DNA of 64,000 nucleotides. Source: Acanthosepion esculentum (Eukaryota > Mollusca > Cephalopoda > Sepiida > Sepiidae). Shown one piece after another: positions 53,456 to 64,000 of the stretch. The DNA is taken from NCBI GenBank assembly GCA_964036315.1, contig OZ038479.1, positions 61,351,893-61,415,892 on the forward strand, written 5' to 3'. The position numbers and the translations under genes were made by a program. Each line of letters starts with the position of its first letter. The first letter of the stretch is position 1. Under the pieces are notes generated by a model. The model saw only the letters and a list, made by a program, of their open reading frames with translations, was not told the origin of the DNA and did no database searches.

Positions 53456-56400
53456 GCTTATCCTTTATTATCTTGACCCATGTTGTTTAATTAATGGCGG
53501 CGGAATATTTTATAAAAACACGACCAGAATATTACAATAAAAAGCAACAAAATAAGACGAAAGATTAATAAAAATAATTGCAATACTTCATTTAAGAAAT
53601 TAAGATCATTACACCTAATACTATTAATAAACTTATATTATCTTTAATTTAAAATATAATCACACTCTGCTTTTTAGTTTAATTAATTTTAATGTGATGG
53701 CATACAACTCTTTAAAGAAGTAAAATGTGTTGACTCGCTAATAGACATGCTGAGAAAACAGCGAAATGATATAAAATCTTTACTACTAGAATAGGAAGCA
53801 TTTAGTCTGTTTGTAGTTATCAATGGCTCGGCAAAGAACATTGATGAAATTTTCACAGTATTCCATCATTATCTGAGACACTTTATTCAAGAAATGCGTG
53901 TTCTAATTTCTGTAAGCATAAATGTTTGGGATTCTTCAGCCAGCTACAAATCTCAGTGTCTTCCCTCGTTAGCTGAAGTTTTGAGCGATAGGAAAGAATG
54001 TTTTTGTTTTCCCTCGCTCAAATATGTAAGTGGTAGAGCGTAGACATACAAACATGTTTGACGTGTTCTCGTTGAACCTAATTTCACCAACTCGTGTTTG
54101 ATGTGCAGTTAACGAAGGTCCCGAAGGGAACTGAATCCTTATTTCTCTGACACAATCTAGGCACAGAATCTGACGAAATACGAGCTGAAATAATGTTGGT
54201 TCTTGTTAAGTTTTCAAATCTAACCTGTCATCTTTTTCTATACTGAAATCAGGTTGAGGTGCCTGGAAATTGCGATTGATAAACCATCTCAGGTGTGGAA
54301 GGTGTGGCCAGATATGTTCTTATTTTCTCCCGAGTCCTTCATAAAAAATCAGGATGTGGAATTAGTAAATACTAAACACTTCAAATGGATTTTAAAAACC
54401 TATTTTCTTGACAAATTCTTTTAAGAGAATTTTTTTAATAAGTTGAACCGACAGCAGCAATGGCTGCTCGGTCAATGAAGGCCAAATGTCTTCTTATAAG
54501 GAAATGGTTAATAATAATAATCGATGAAGAAATTGTTGGTATTAAACTAATTTGCAACAAACTTTTTCAAAATCAGCATAGCCATGTATGTATGGCACAC
54601 ATGTATCGAATTTGGCTGAAACAAAAAAAGAAGAAAAGAAAGTAGCCATTTGATTATTTGAAAAAAGAGAAAAAACACAGACCCATTATTTATGAACGAA
54701 ATAAGAAGAGAATAGCGATAGAGAGGAAGGGCAAGTGGCAGGAGAAAAAGAGGAGGAGGAGGAGCAGATAGGAGGAGAGTTAAAGAGAAACAGAAGGGAA
54801 CAGAGAAGGAAGTACAGATGGAATGCGAGAGAGGAGAGGCATAGAGAGAGATAGATAGAGAGAGGGAGAGAAAGAGGAGAGAGGCAGATGGAGACAGGAA
54901 GAAAAGGAAGGAGGAAGGAGAGGCGAGAGTGAGGTAGAGGGGGAATGGCAGATGAAAGGAGAGATAGACGGAGCTGGACAGACGGAAGGAAAGAATACTC
55001 TTTCAGAATTATTAGCCACATTTTTCAGGAAAATTTTTCAGACAACTTTTTCTCAGTTCGTATTAAATTACCAATTTTAAATAACATTTTTCGTAAAAAC
55101 ACAATTAATAAGACATATTTGATAATGGTAATATTCGCCATTATCAAATATGTTTTGTTAACCGTTTTTATACAGTACAAATTCAGTATTCATCGACGAA
55201 ACAGTTGAAATTTATAATATCTTTTTCTTAAAACAGTTTTCAGGAAATTAGTTCATTAACCTTTAGAGCTCTTTTTGGTATTGATGGGAGTTTCAGACTT
55301 TTTGTTTAAAAGTATAACTCGACTTTTCAGGTTATTATTTTGGTTTTGTTGGGTTAAAATTTTATTAACTTCGACGACAGGTATATTAAGAAATCATTTT
55401 ATCTATAAAATAAATATGAACAAAAAATTAGTCAAATACTTCATTTCTTGTTTTTTTAAATGTTTCGTAAAGCATAAAAAAACTAGTTTTCTACTAAATG
55501 TTTTATTATTCTAAAGACGACGTATGGAAAATACATTTTTCTCAGAAGATTTCACCAGAATTGTAGACGTTAGTTTTCAAATAAAAATCTCTCCCGAATT
55601 AGCGCAATTCTTTCTACCCATTTTGTATTCTTATTTAGTTTTGTTATGAAATAAGCTTAAATACCTACAAAGTTTTAAATGACTTTTAGGTGAAAAAAGT
55701 AAAAATGCCTTTAGAGTAATGCTTTTCAAAAAATGAACATATTTTTCTTTAATCCTCAAATAGATGAGATTTTTGGTAGAATGACGAAAAAGGTGTACAG
55801 TTTTTATTAAAATCGAAAGTATATTAATTTCATTGGCGAGCCAGGGTGTGTGCTTGATTTTCACTTTTTGCTGAAACTGAGAACTCAGGTTAAATTTGAC
55901 CAACTGGCCTCAGTCTATGACAATGCTATTGGGCATTTGTTGAAAATCATTACTGTGGTTATTTTTTTATTTTTTTAAATAACAAAATATTATTTTCCGT
56001 TTATTTGCGAAACATCAGCTTATAAAATTTTTTATATAAGTTTTATATGCGGAAAAAGTCTCATTACAGGAAATAAATAAAAGCGAAAATAAAAAAGGAA
56101 AATCTATTTAAAACAAAACTAAATTAAAATACTCATTCTATGTGAAAAAAATATTTTATGGGAAAAGCACAACTAAAATATACTCTAACAATCTAGATGG
56201 GCTTTTTATGATTTTTCTATTTTAGAAAATATATTTATTTTCCATTAAAAGATCCTTACGCTAGAAAAAAGGTAAGCTGGAGGAATTGTAAATATTTTGA
56301 AAGCATCTCGGATAAATAAATCTAGACAAAGATCGTTACACAACTGAACACAAATATTTTCTAAGGTATTATTCCTGCCTTATGTAATGTTAAACGACTT

Positions 56401-57384
56401 ATAAACAGTTTATTTAGAGGTGCATGAGAAAATAGGCCCATAAAAGTAGAACGAGTCAGAATGAATAAATTTAGACCGAGACTTAACGCTTTTGTAAAAT
56501 TCCCAAGCATAAAAACTCTTAATTTAAAAAAGTTTCTGAAATTTCTTGAGGTATTCCTTTTGATTCGTAGAAAATATCTTTCCCCGTTGTTTAAACTTGA
56601 ATCTTGTGGTCTTTAAATTTAATTTTAAAGCAGCATAATGTCAAGAAAAATGATACTTTCTTAATTGTCTAGCGAAAAACAAACATCTTATTGAAACGTG
56701 ATTTCTCGTCTTAATCATGTTAACATATTTGTTCGATTATAAAAACAATTGTTTATTCATCAATAAATTTATTATTTTTAAAAACCAGAATTGCAAAACA
56801 AAGAAGATGTATATAATTTCGAAAAATGTTGTTTGAATTTATCCGACCACCGATTATGAAAATATTGCCATCACCATATTTTGCAAAGGTGCAGACATTT
56901 ATTTCTCAGCACAGCGCAGGGTTACACCTACTCGGACGCACGGAAGCAGAAATTTGATTTGATATGAAGCTGACAAGATGAAAAAGTCTATTAAATTTGA
57001 AATCCATAGAAAGTAATTAAGATGTTTCTGATTTTTACAATTGCTTTTTATCTTTCTAACGTGGTCAAAACGATCATATAGTGAGGGCCTTCACAACTAG
57101 TAGTAGTATTACTAGTTGGGGCAATGACTATAGGAGAACAAGAGCAATGGCGATCATGGTGGTAATGATTAGCAGTAATTGTGATGATGTTATCTGTTAT
57201 TGGAACGACAGTGCCTCATGGCCGAGTCGACTGGCAACAATGCCAATTGACGAACGGAATGTCTAATGTCAAAATGTCGGTCAGACATTCAATCATCAAG
57301 TTGGGCAGCCATGACAGATTGAGTTGGATCAGCCCAAAAGGGATAATAACTTGATTAACAAACAGAATGCAGACAATAGAGAGC
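53456..57384. other. AT-rich DNA, no gene recognised
   Basis: Contains a purine-rich (GA/GGA) block at 54690-54990, whose pyrimidine strand gives Ser/Leu/Pro artefact frames. A perfect 16-bp hairpin lies at 55113-55153 (arms 55113-55128 and 55138-55153, 9-nt loop). Frames of 60-90 codons elsewhere (55275-55514, 55631-55903) have no motifs. Confidence 0.45.
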
Positions 57385-57423
57385 ACGCACGCGCGTGCGT
57401 GCGCACGCACGCGCGTGCGTGCG

Positions 57424-57484
<61 letters not shown>
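57385..57484. repeat. Alternating CG/CA tract then (CA)n
   Basis: 57385-57430 is made of GCGCGTGCGTGC and GCACGCAC blocks, self-complementary alternating purine-pyrimidine DNA prone to Z-DNA. It joins (CA)n to 57484. Confidence 0.9.
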
Positions 57485-57490
<6 letters not shown>

Positions 57491-58105
57491 AAAAATGAAA
57501 AAACAAAACAAAAAACGAATGGGACGAATACACAAAGAATTTGAAGCCTAGAAACTACTGTCATCCATTTTTTAAAGCTTCTTTCTGCGTGTCTGTTTCT
57601 TTCAAGAAATTCTTTCTGTTTTCATTCATAATTTGTGCTTTCATTCGGTCAGTTGACATTCCAGCACTTCTTTATTTCTTTTCAAATCTTTGTTATGAAT
57701 TTGATGCATTTCTCTCATTCATTTTGTATTTCCTTTTCTCCATTCAGAAAATCTTTTTACCTAACCATATTTACCCACTTTTCCCAAAATTGCTTCCAAA
57801 ATGTCGCTCTGCACCATACTCTGTTCGCTTGCATCGTACAATTCAGTCAAAAGAAATTGATTTTAACTGAAAATAAGTTCAGGAATCTTTCAAATTATTT
57901 GCAATAAGATACCATGTCATGTTTGGATAAAAGGTACACATGAAATCGGAAATAGTAAGAAAAATACGACTATATTGATTAAGAAACGAATTCGTTTATT
58001 CGATTAAAAATCTTTTAAAGATATTTTTTTGAAAAAGAAATACGGGTGCATGAAGTCAAGAAATGTCCATATGCATATGTCCATGTATGTGTGCCTATAT
58101 ATGTG
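57485..58105. other. Pyrimidine-rich and AT-rich DNA, no gene seen
   Basis: Two overlapping Phe/Leu/Ser-rich frames (57541-57907) reflect T-rich composition. No motif recognised. Confidence 0.45.
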
Positions 58106-58397
<292 letters not shown>

Positions 58398-58480
58398 GAA
58401 GAATAAAAAATATTAAAAAATTAAAATCTTCAGACACACTGGGTTGTATATTAATATTCTTTCGTTTTAATTATTTCAAT

Positions 58481-58526
58481 TAGATACCGCGACTAGTTTC
58501 GGCCAGCAATGCCCATCATCAGGAGA
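58481..58526 (-). ncRNA. Hammerhead-like motif, orphan copy
   Basis: Minus strand: TC, CTGATGA (canonical core C3-A9), an unpaired T, GGGCA, TTGC, TGGCC (stem II with one mismatch), GAA, the palindrome ACTAGT as stem III, C at the cleavage position, then GCGG. Stem I pairing is poor (about two pairs). No neighbouring Penelope-like coding sequence was recognised. Confidence 0.4.
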
Positions 58527-59033
58527 AAAGATTTCTGCTTGTTAGTAGCAGTGAACTACAGAAATAAATGAGTTGATGAAGAAAATGAACTTTATCTGTA
58601 GTTTTCATTTGAAAATAATGTCATGTATAAAGTTAAAAGATCAAAAAACTTCAGTATAGAGCAAGTCATATATTCATGAATTTCGAATATGAACATATTC
58701 GTCTCTCTCTCTCTCTTTCTTCAGAGTTTCTTGTTTGAATTTCATGAAAGAACAAATTTTCTTTTTTTATCTAAAGTCCATTGTCACTTTTTTCTGCGAA
58801 ATATTTGATTAGTTTACATTAGTGAAAAAAAAAAGAAAAAAAAGAGAGGAAGTGGGATCTACTGTGTTTGTATGTTCGCTGTAAATAGGCAATTGGTGCT
58901 GGTAATATCACTGGTACGACTGCTGTTTCAGTTTCGTTAACATATTATTTTACGATTATCAAAAATCATATAATATTTAGAGTTGTAGAAAATCGCCAAG
59001 AATTTCCTTCGAGGTATGCATTTTTCATGTTTG

Positions 59034-59035
<2 letters not shown>

Positions 59036-59090
<55 letters not shown>
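59036..59090. repeat. (TA)n microsatellite
   Basis: A pure (TA)n tract of about 27 units. Confidence 0.9.
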
Positions 59091-59094
<4 letters not shown>

Positions 59095-60138
59095 GCGTAA
59101 TAACATCGTTATTTTTACAGATACCAAGCAGAGAAGCAAAGAAACAAAAAAAGAAAAGTCACACTATGTCATTATTATGCATTAATGTGATTTTCTTTTT
59201 TTGCTTCTTCGTATTTTCTCTCACGTTAAAGGAAACGTATTTTAGGATATTTTAGAGTGAAGAACTATGGCAAAGTGAAAAAATGTTTTCGTGTGACACG
59301 TTTCGTTCTTCGAGATAAGACTAATACAATGAAACAATCTTTTGGAGGTCAATTCACTTCTGTCTTTTTTTTTGTTATTATAGATTTCATAAATTAGAAT
59401 ATAATTTCATCGATAGAATAGAGTTAGTAAAACTATTCACTTAGTAACTCTGAGAGCAGTGTCAATCTATCTATCTATCTATCTATCTGCTCTGTCTGTT
59501 CATGTGAAGAAACAGTTTAGATACGAATTCGAAACCCTAGCGTTGACTATGTGCATCATTTTAGTAAGCCATACAGTTAAACATCATTAGAGCAAGTTGA
59601 TGAGCTAACGGCACCAAATTTAATCTGAGAGGACTCACAAGTAGAACACACATTGAAGATCAAACTCACTTATGTAGTAATTGTGTATTAAACTGTGCTC
59701 TGAAACGTTGTATGTATGTGTGTGCGTAGATTAGCGTCTGTTCGTATGTTTGTGCGTGCCCTCAGCGTAACTAGGCGAGAGAGAAAGCATTAACATAGAA
59801 TCTTTTCCTTTTTATCCGAAGAATAGTCTCCTGCCATCAGACATTCTTCAGGTCATGTGTGAGAGAATGAATCAGCAAACTCTCTTCGAAGAGTTTGCTG
59901 ATTTGTAGCTAAATAAAAAAAAATGCTATTGAATATTTTACAACAAATTCACAACAGATTTTGATGGCGTTAATCAGGGTGCTTTACAGATTCAATGCTA
60001 GCGCATTAAGTATACGTGCCACTCAAATGTACGTTAACAAAAATAGGATGCGTGGATCAGACAGATATTCGAATGCATGCACATGAAGCTGAAGAGAAAA
60101 AAAATGAAAGGATTATGTATTAAGAAATTAATTTAGGC
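59091..60138. other. AT-rich DNA with a perfect hairpin
   Basis: (CTAT)n at 59464-59488. A perfect hairpin at 59871-59904 has arms AATCAGCAAACTCT and AGAGTTTGCTGATT with loop CTTCGA. Nothing else recognised. Confidence 0.5.
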
Positions 60139-60140
60139 TG

Positions 60141-60215
<75 letters not shown>

Positions 60216-60229
60216 GCAGTGCTTTTCCG

Positions 60230-60296
<67 letters not shown>

Positions 60297-60310
60297 GCAG
60301 TGCTTTTCCG

Positions 60311-60369
<59 letters not shown>

Positions 60370-60383
60370 GCAGTGCTTTTCCG

Positions 60384-60445
<62 letters not shown>
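60139..60445. repeat. (CTAT)n array with three identical inserts
   Basis: A (CTAT)n tract is broken three times by the same 15-bp phrase CGCAGTGCTTTTCCG, starting at 60215, 60296 and 60369 and each continuing into ATCTATC. Spacings are 81 and 73 bp. The array is therefore a higher-order tandem repeat. Confidence 0.9.
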
Positions 60446-60589
60446 ATTTGAGAAGGGAAGAAACTCAAGTACGCATAAAAGACACGAATAAATCTAATTT
60501 ATTAACAAGAAAAATGATTTGTGTGTGTGTGTGTATGTGTAAATGAGAGAGAGAGATAGAAAGAGTTAAAAAGATGCAAAAATGAACAT

Positions 60590-60642
60590 ATTCGTCTCTC
60601 TCTCTCTCTCTCTCCTCTATATATATATATATATATATATAT
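60590..60642. repeat. (CT)n-(TA)n microsatellite
   Basis: (CT)n at 60594-60613 then (TA)n at 60617-60642. The preceding phrase GAACATATTCGTCTCTCTCT also occurs at about 58691, before another CT run. Confidence 0.85.
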
Positions 60643-61146
60643 AATGGAGACTGGAGAGAAAGTCATAAGAAACACAGAAAGAAATTGATAAAAATAGATT
60701 TTTTTAATACGTAAAAATTGCTAGGGAGAAGTTACATATTGTGGGTGGAGAGAGGGGCGAAGCTCGAAGGAGAGAGGTAGTGCTCGTGTGAACAACTGGC
60801 CTAATAACGAGTTCTATGCGCCGAATGACAGAGATGGATGACGAGCATTCAGACGCAGGGCGCCTGTTGGACACGTCATTAAATAGGGGGCGCCCAAGGC
60901 AAAAGGCAGACCCTTGGTCACGTGATGTCTTAAATCCCCTTCACCCATACCCTGACGACCATCAGCTCTCAGAAACCATCACCATCTCATACACGCTTGT
61001 GCATGATTAGAATCTCAGGCACAAGAATCACATATACACATAGCAAGAGACATAAATATGAGAATATATATATAAGAAAATATACATGAAATATTATTAA
61101 CTCGTGCATTAACATGTAGATGTATTATATGTATATATTTGTACGT

Positions 61147-61179
<33 letters not shown>

Positions 61180-61256
61180 TATATATGAAGAAATATAGTC
61201 TTAAAGTGTGCTATATTTATGGGATAAAGTGCTCAATATCAGAGATAGAGCGTGTG
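60643..61256. other. No gene seen; short TA runs
   Basis: A 64-codon frame at 60816-61010 is not recognised. A GC-richer patch at 60790-60990 might be part of an unknown repeat. (TA)n lies at 61149-61177. Confidence 0.4.
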
Positions 61257-61392
61257 TAAATATAAAAGTGAACATAGAAGTCAACACTTAGAGGTGACAG
61301 TCTGTTTCATGCTAGTTCTGCCTGACGATTGCACTAGCAGGAAACAGACTGTCGCCTCTAAGTGTTGACTTCTATGTTCACTTTTATATTTA
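61257..61392. repeat. Foldback hairpin with 52-bp arms
   Basis: Arms 61257-61308 and 61341-61392 are reverse complements with one mismatch; the loop is 32 nt. On the plus strand a hammerhead-like core lies across the loop and right arm: CTGACGA (61322-61328), TTGC-ACTA-GCAG, GAA, then ACAG-A-CTGT as stem III and C. Either a palindromic DNA element or two inverted copies of a short repeat. Confidence 0.75.
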
Positions 61393-62002
61393 TATATATA
61401 TATATCTTTGACAATGGATCAATAATCTTTATTCTGACACGTGATTATTTCATGAATTTTGATTTAAAATTTTCACCGGTTAATATTCGAACTCAGTGAT
61501 TAATATTCACTACTGAATTAAGTGGCCTTTATTTTGTTAATGTTCATCCTATACAAGACCTAAGAGCCACTCAAGGTAGAGGGTTACTGAAAACTTGTTA
61601 GGATATGTGGGAAAGATAACAGTTAAATTAGACTTGACTTAAAAATAAGATTGTAGCAATCGGGAAAACACACTTTCGGGAGTCTATTCTACAAAGTAGC
61701 GATTCTTGACAAGAATGATGGAACTCGGGGGAAATGGGGCTAATTCGTCCCAGTGTACGTGGCATTTCGAGTTTTACCTGTGAAGGATTTAAAACAAAAA
61801 AGATAAAAGAAAAAAAGAGATTATATTGAAATTCTTTTTTGTTGTGCAAAATAAAAATTTTTTTTTTCATTATTAGGCTATCTAATTATTCATGTGTCGA
61901 TGGATATCAATACATATTTGTATAATTGTCAGTATACATTGACATTTCATAATTCTTTGTGATAAGCATACACTGCGCAAGGCTATATACCGTATATACA
62001 AG

Positions 62003-62003
62003 G

Positions 62004-62082
<79 letters not shown>
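62003..62082. repeat. (TA)n microsatellite at a SINE tail
   Basis: A pure (TA)n tract of about 40 units. On the minus strand it directly follows the A-run that ends the SINE unit at 62085-62245. Confidence 0.9.
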
Positions 62083-62084
<2 letters not shown>

Positions 62085-62086
<2 letters not shown>

Positions 62087-62350
62087 TTGTCATCCACAGA
62101 CAGACTGTTTAGTTGTTTCACAGCTCATCAGTATGGCTAGACGTCCGGTTGTCTCTAGCTAGGATCGAAACCCGACTGAATTTGCGTCAGTCCGAACTTC
62201 TCCCACTAAGCTGTCGGCGCACAGGCAGGGATAGTCATCCTCATACAAGCCTGTTTCGTTGTATCACAGCTCATCAGCGTGGCAAGACATCCGACTGCTT
62301 CAAGCCGGGATCGAAACCTGACAGCATCGGTCAGATATCATACCCCTAAG
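62085..62350 (-). mobile_element. Tandem tRNA-derived SINE with hammerhead-like core
   Basis: Two tandem units, period about 146 bp, on the minus strand. Each starts with a tRNA-like head: A-box-like CAGCTTAGTGGGAGAAG (second unit) and B-box-like GGGTTTCGATCC or CAGGTTTCGATCCCGG. Each continues into a body with CTGATGAGCTGTGA. The first unit in transcription order (62345 to about 62240) keeps the full core CTGATGAG ... CGAAAC with motif at 62239-62282. In the second, GAAAC has become TAAAC. The second ends GGATGACAAAAAA and runs into (TA)n. The head argues for RNA polymerase III transcription. Confidence 0.6.
62239..62282 (-). ncRNA. Canonical-core hammerhead candidate
   Basis: Minus strand: CCACG, CTGATGA, G-CTGT-GAT-ACAA-C (stem II, four of five pairs, closing G-C pair present), GAA, AC-AGGCTT-GT (two-pair stem III), A at the cleavage position, then TGAGG, which pairs with CCACG except for one A-A mismatch and one wobble. 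All core positions C3, U4, G5, A6, G8, A9, G12, A13 and A14 fit. No extra base is needed before stem II, unlike the other candidates. Confidence 0.5.
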
Positions 62351-62684
62351 CAGTAGAGACCTAACGTATATACGGATGCATAAAAACGCCAGCAGCCAGA
62401 GGACTCAATTCATTAATGAAGAGCGGTGCGTTGAGATAACGATATATATTTTTATATAACAAGAACAGTATTGGGAAAATTGTAAGACAAAATGGAAAAG
62501 TTTATATATATATATATAATATTTATTTTGTCGCTAACGACACACGCACGCATAAAATAAATATATTTATATATATTGTATGAATATATTGTATATATAT
62601 TTATATATATTGTATAAATATATTAAAAGTTTTCTATATGAAGAGTATATATATACATATGTTTTATTTATAAATCTGTCAGAT

Positions 62685-62810
62685 TTTATCACTTTAAACG
62701 TTATTTTTTGTGGCTATCCATATTTGAGTAGACGCTCCATTTATTTATTAAACAGTATACTTATTTATTCTCGTTTACTGGCCTGAATATTCAAGAATTT
62801 CGAATAGTGC
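62685..62810 (-). repeat. SINE body fragment
   Basis: Phrases AAACGTTATTTTTTGTGG, CATATTTGAGTAGACGCTCC and TACTGGCCTGAATATTCAAG match the body of the 13.6 kb SINE. No head. Confidence 0.55.
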
Positions 62811-62929
62811 ATTATAAACGCAAACTGTCCCGGGATGCTCAAACGTTCAACTGCTTAGTTTCCTATCCTAACGTAAACAAAGCAATTTCTAGAATCTGGC
62901 GAGAATTTGTACTTATAAGGCACCGTTCG

Positions 62930-63035
62930 GCTTTGCTTTATCAGTGAGATCCTTTGTGGCCGGTTTGGTCTAAAGTACATCGGATCTAATGACGGTTTCT
63001 CCTGCTTGGGAAACGCAGATTTGAATCCAGAGAGA
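62930..63035 (+). mobile_element. Degenerate tRNA-like SINE head
   Basis: GGGAAACGCAGATTTGAATC (B-box-like GATTTGAATCC, near 62998-63018) preceded by a partly GC-rich 5' part. No clear A box. Probably the head of a truncated SINE. Confidence 0.35.
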
Positions 63036-63179
63036 GGGTTCATCTTTTGTTTAATAAGATTTCTCTTATATAAAGGTCAGCAGATGAAAATTCATAAATA
63101 TACTGTTTGCTAAATAAACGAAGCATCTACTAAAATATGGGTATCCAATAAAAATAATGTTTAAAAGTGATAAAATACA

Positions 63180-63182
<3 letters not shown>

Positions 63183-63245
<63 letters not shown>

Positions 63246-63331
63246 CTATAAAACATTTATCTTAAAGCAACGGGCACTCATACATACATAAATCTGCTGT
63301 AAAAACCTCCTATATTAATAGGTGAAGAGTA

Positions 63332-63378
<47 letters not shown>

Positions 63379-63453
63379 TTCTATATATATACATATATAT
63401 ATATAAAACAACTAAAAAGTTGTAAATTAAAAAAATAATGTTTTTTATGAAAG

Positions 63454-63533
<80 letters not shown>

Positions 63534-63540
63534 TAGATAG
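63183..63540. repeat. (TA)n and (CT)n microsatellite cluster
   Basis: (TA)n 63183-63242, (CT)n 63331-63358 joined to TA-rich DNA to 63405, then (TA)n 63461-63530 ending in GATAGATAGATA. Confidence 0.9.
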
Positions 63541-64000
63541 ATAAATAGTCATATATAACTTAAGATACATAATAACTTAAGGTAACTTAATATACATTAA
63601 TATATTTGTAAGCATTCATATGAAGTTAACCAGACGCACATATATAAAATAATTTTGCGGTGTCTAAGCGTCGTTGTTAATATATCCATTTTTGAAATGA
63701 ATTAGTTTTCAATGTCAGAATTGTCAAAGTGGAGTCTTTCATTTTCTTTGTGTCTTGTTTGTAATCTTGTGTGTTGGTGATTCATTCAGATCGTCTAGGA
63801 ATTAAATCTTCCGTAACTGCACTCACAGGCACCGACGTTGACTGACATGCACATATCTATTAATAATTATTTTATTTACGTGCATTTTCATTAAATACAT
63901 AGCAGCATTGAATACATGTCGTTTAGCTTGAAAACTGACGAGTATTTTGCTAGTATCGTCGGGTATCATATAAACAATCGTGTTCTTTATTGTCTGACAC
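63541..64000. other. AT-rich DNA, no gene seen
   Basis: Nothing recognised up to the window edge. Confidence 0.5.

Noticed and set aside
54686..55021. Ser/Leu/Pro-rich minus-strand frames
   Set aside because: They come from a purine-rich low-complexity block; both overlapping frames are open for the same compositional reason.
57541..57907. Two Phe/Leu-rich frames as membrane proteins
   Set aside because: T-rich composition explains the hydrophobicity, and two overlapping frames are equally open.
60219..60491. Ser/Ile/Tyr/Leu repeat frame
   Set aside because: Translation of (CTAT)n with inserts.

Overview
The window looks like intergenic or intronic DNA from a mollusc, most probably a coleoid cephalopod of the Octopus type (inference). 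It is AT-rich and full of long (TA)n, (CA)n and (CTAT)n tracts. It also holds decayed LINEs, mariner/Tc1 copies, Penelope-like fragments, tRNA-derived SINEs and Ty3/gypsy elements of kinds common in octopus assemblies. I found no exon of a host gene that I can support and no intact rRNA or tRNA gene. Almost every recognisable coding stretch is a broken transposon gene.

Layout. 0.7-1.8 kb: a large inverted repeat carrying hammerhead-ribozyme-like motifs, then a LINE reverse transcriptase (RT) tail. 5.1-6.5 kb: a head-to-tail Penelope-like junction (GIY-YIG end, promoter-like repeat, N-terminus of the next copy) beside a LINE tail. 7.3-11.6 kb: a dispersed repeat, a frameshifted LINE with endonuclease (EN) and RT, then a foldback element with long inverted ends. 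11.6-14.1 kb: SINE pieces, microsatellites and a mariner remnant. 16-29.9 kb: scattered LINE tails, a Tc1 remnant, a second Penelope-like piece, and a mariner (28429-29591) inserted into the RT active-site region of a minus-strand LINE. 30-35.8 kb: mostly featureless, with a few perfect hairpins.

36.3-48.8 kb is a field of one 48-bp satellite family. It is interrupted by a minus-strand Ty3/gypsy element (36409-40357) and by a nested LINE/mariner block (46.2-47.7 kb). Inside it, 42.44-45.64 kb is a young homogeneous expansion whose minus strand is open for about 900 codons. 50.0-53.1 kb is a second gypsy of the same family with a perfect 5-bp target duplication. The first copy lost protease and the RT core; the second lost RT, RNase H and integrase. 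The rest (53-64 kb) is AT-rich and microsatellite-dense, with a (CTAT)n array, a 52-bp-arm hairpin and a two-unit tandem of a tRNA-derived SINE.

The theme most worth following is a set of hammerhead-like cores (CTGANGA, a hairpin, GAAA, then a tiny palindrome) in six loci: two Penelope-like repeats, the 0.7-1.4 kb inverted repeat, an orphan copy at 58.5 kb, a large hairpin at 61.3 kb, and the SINE tandem at 62.1-62.35 kb, which has the most canonical core.
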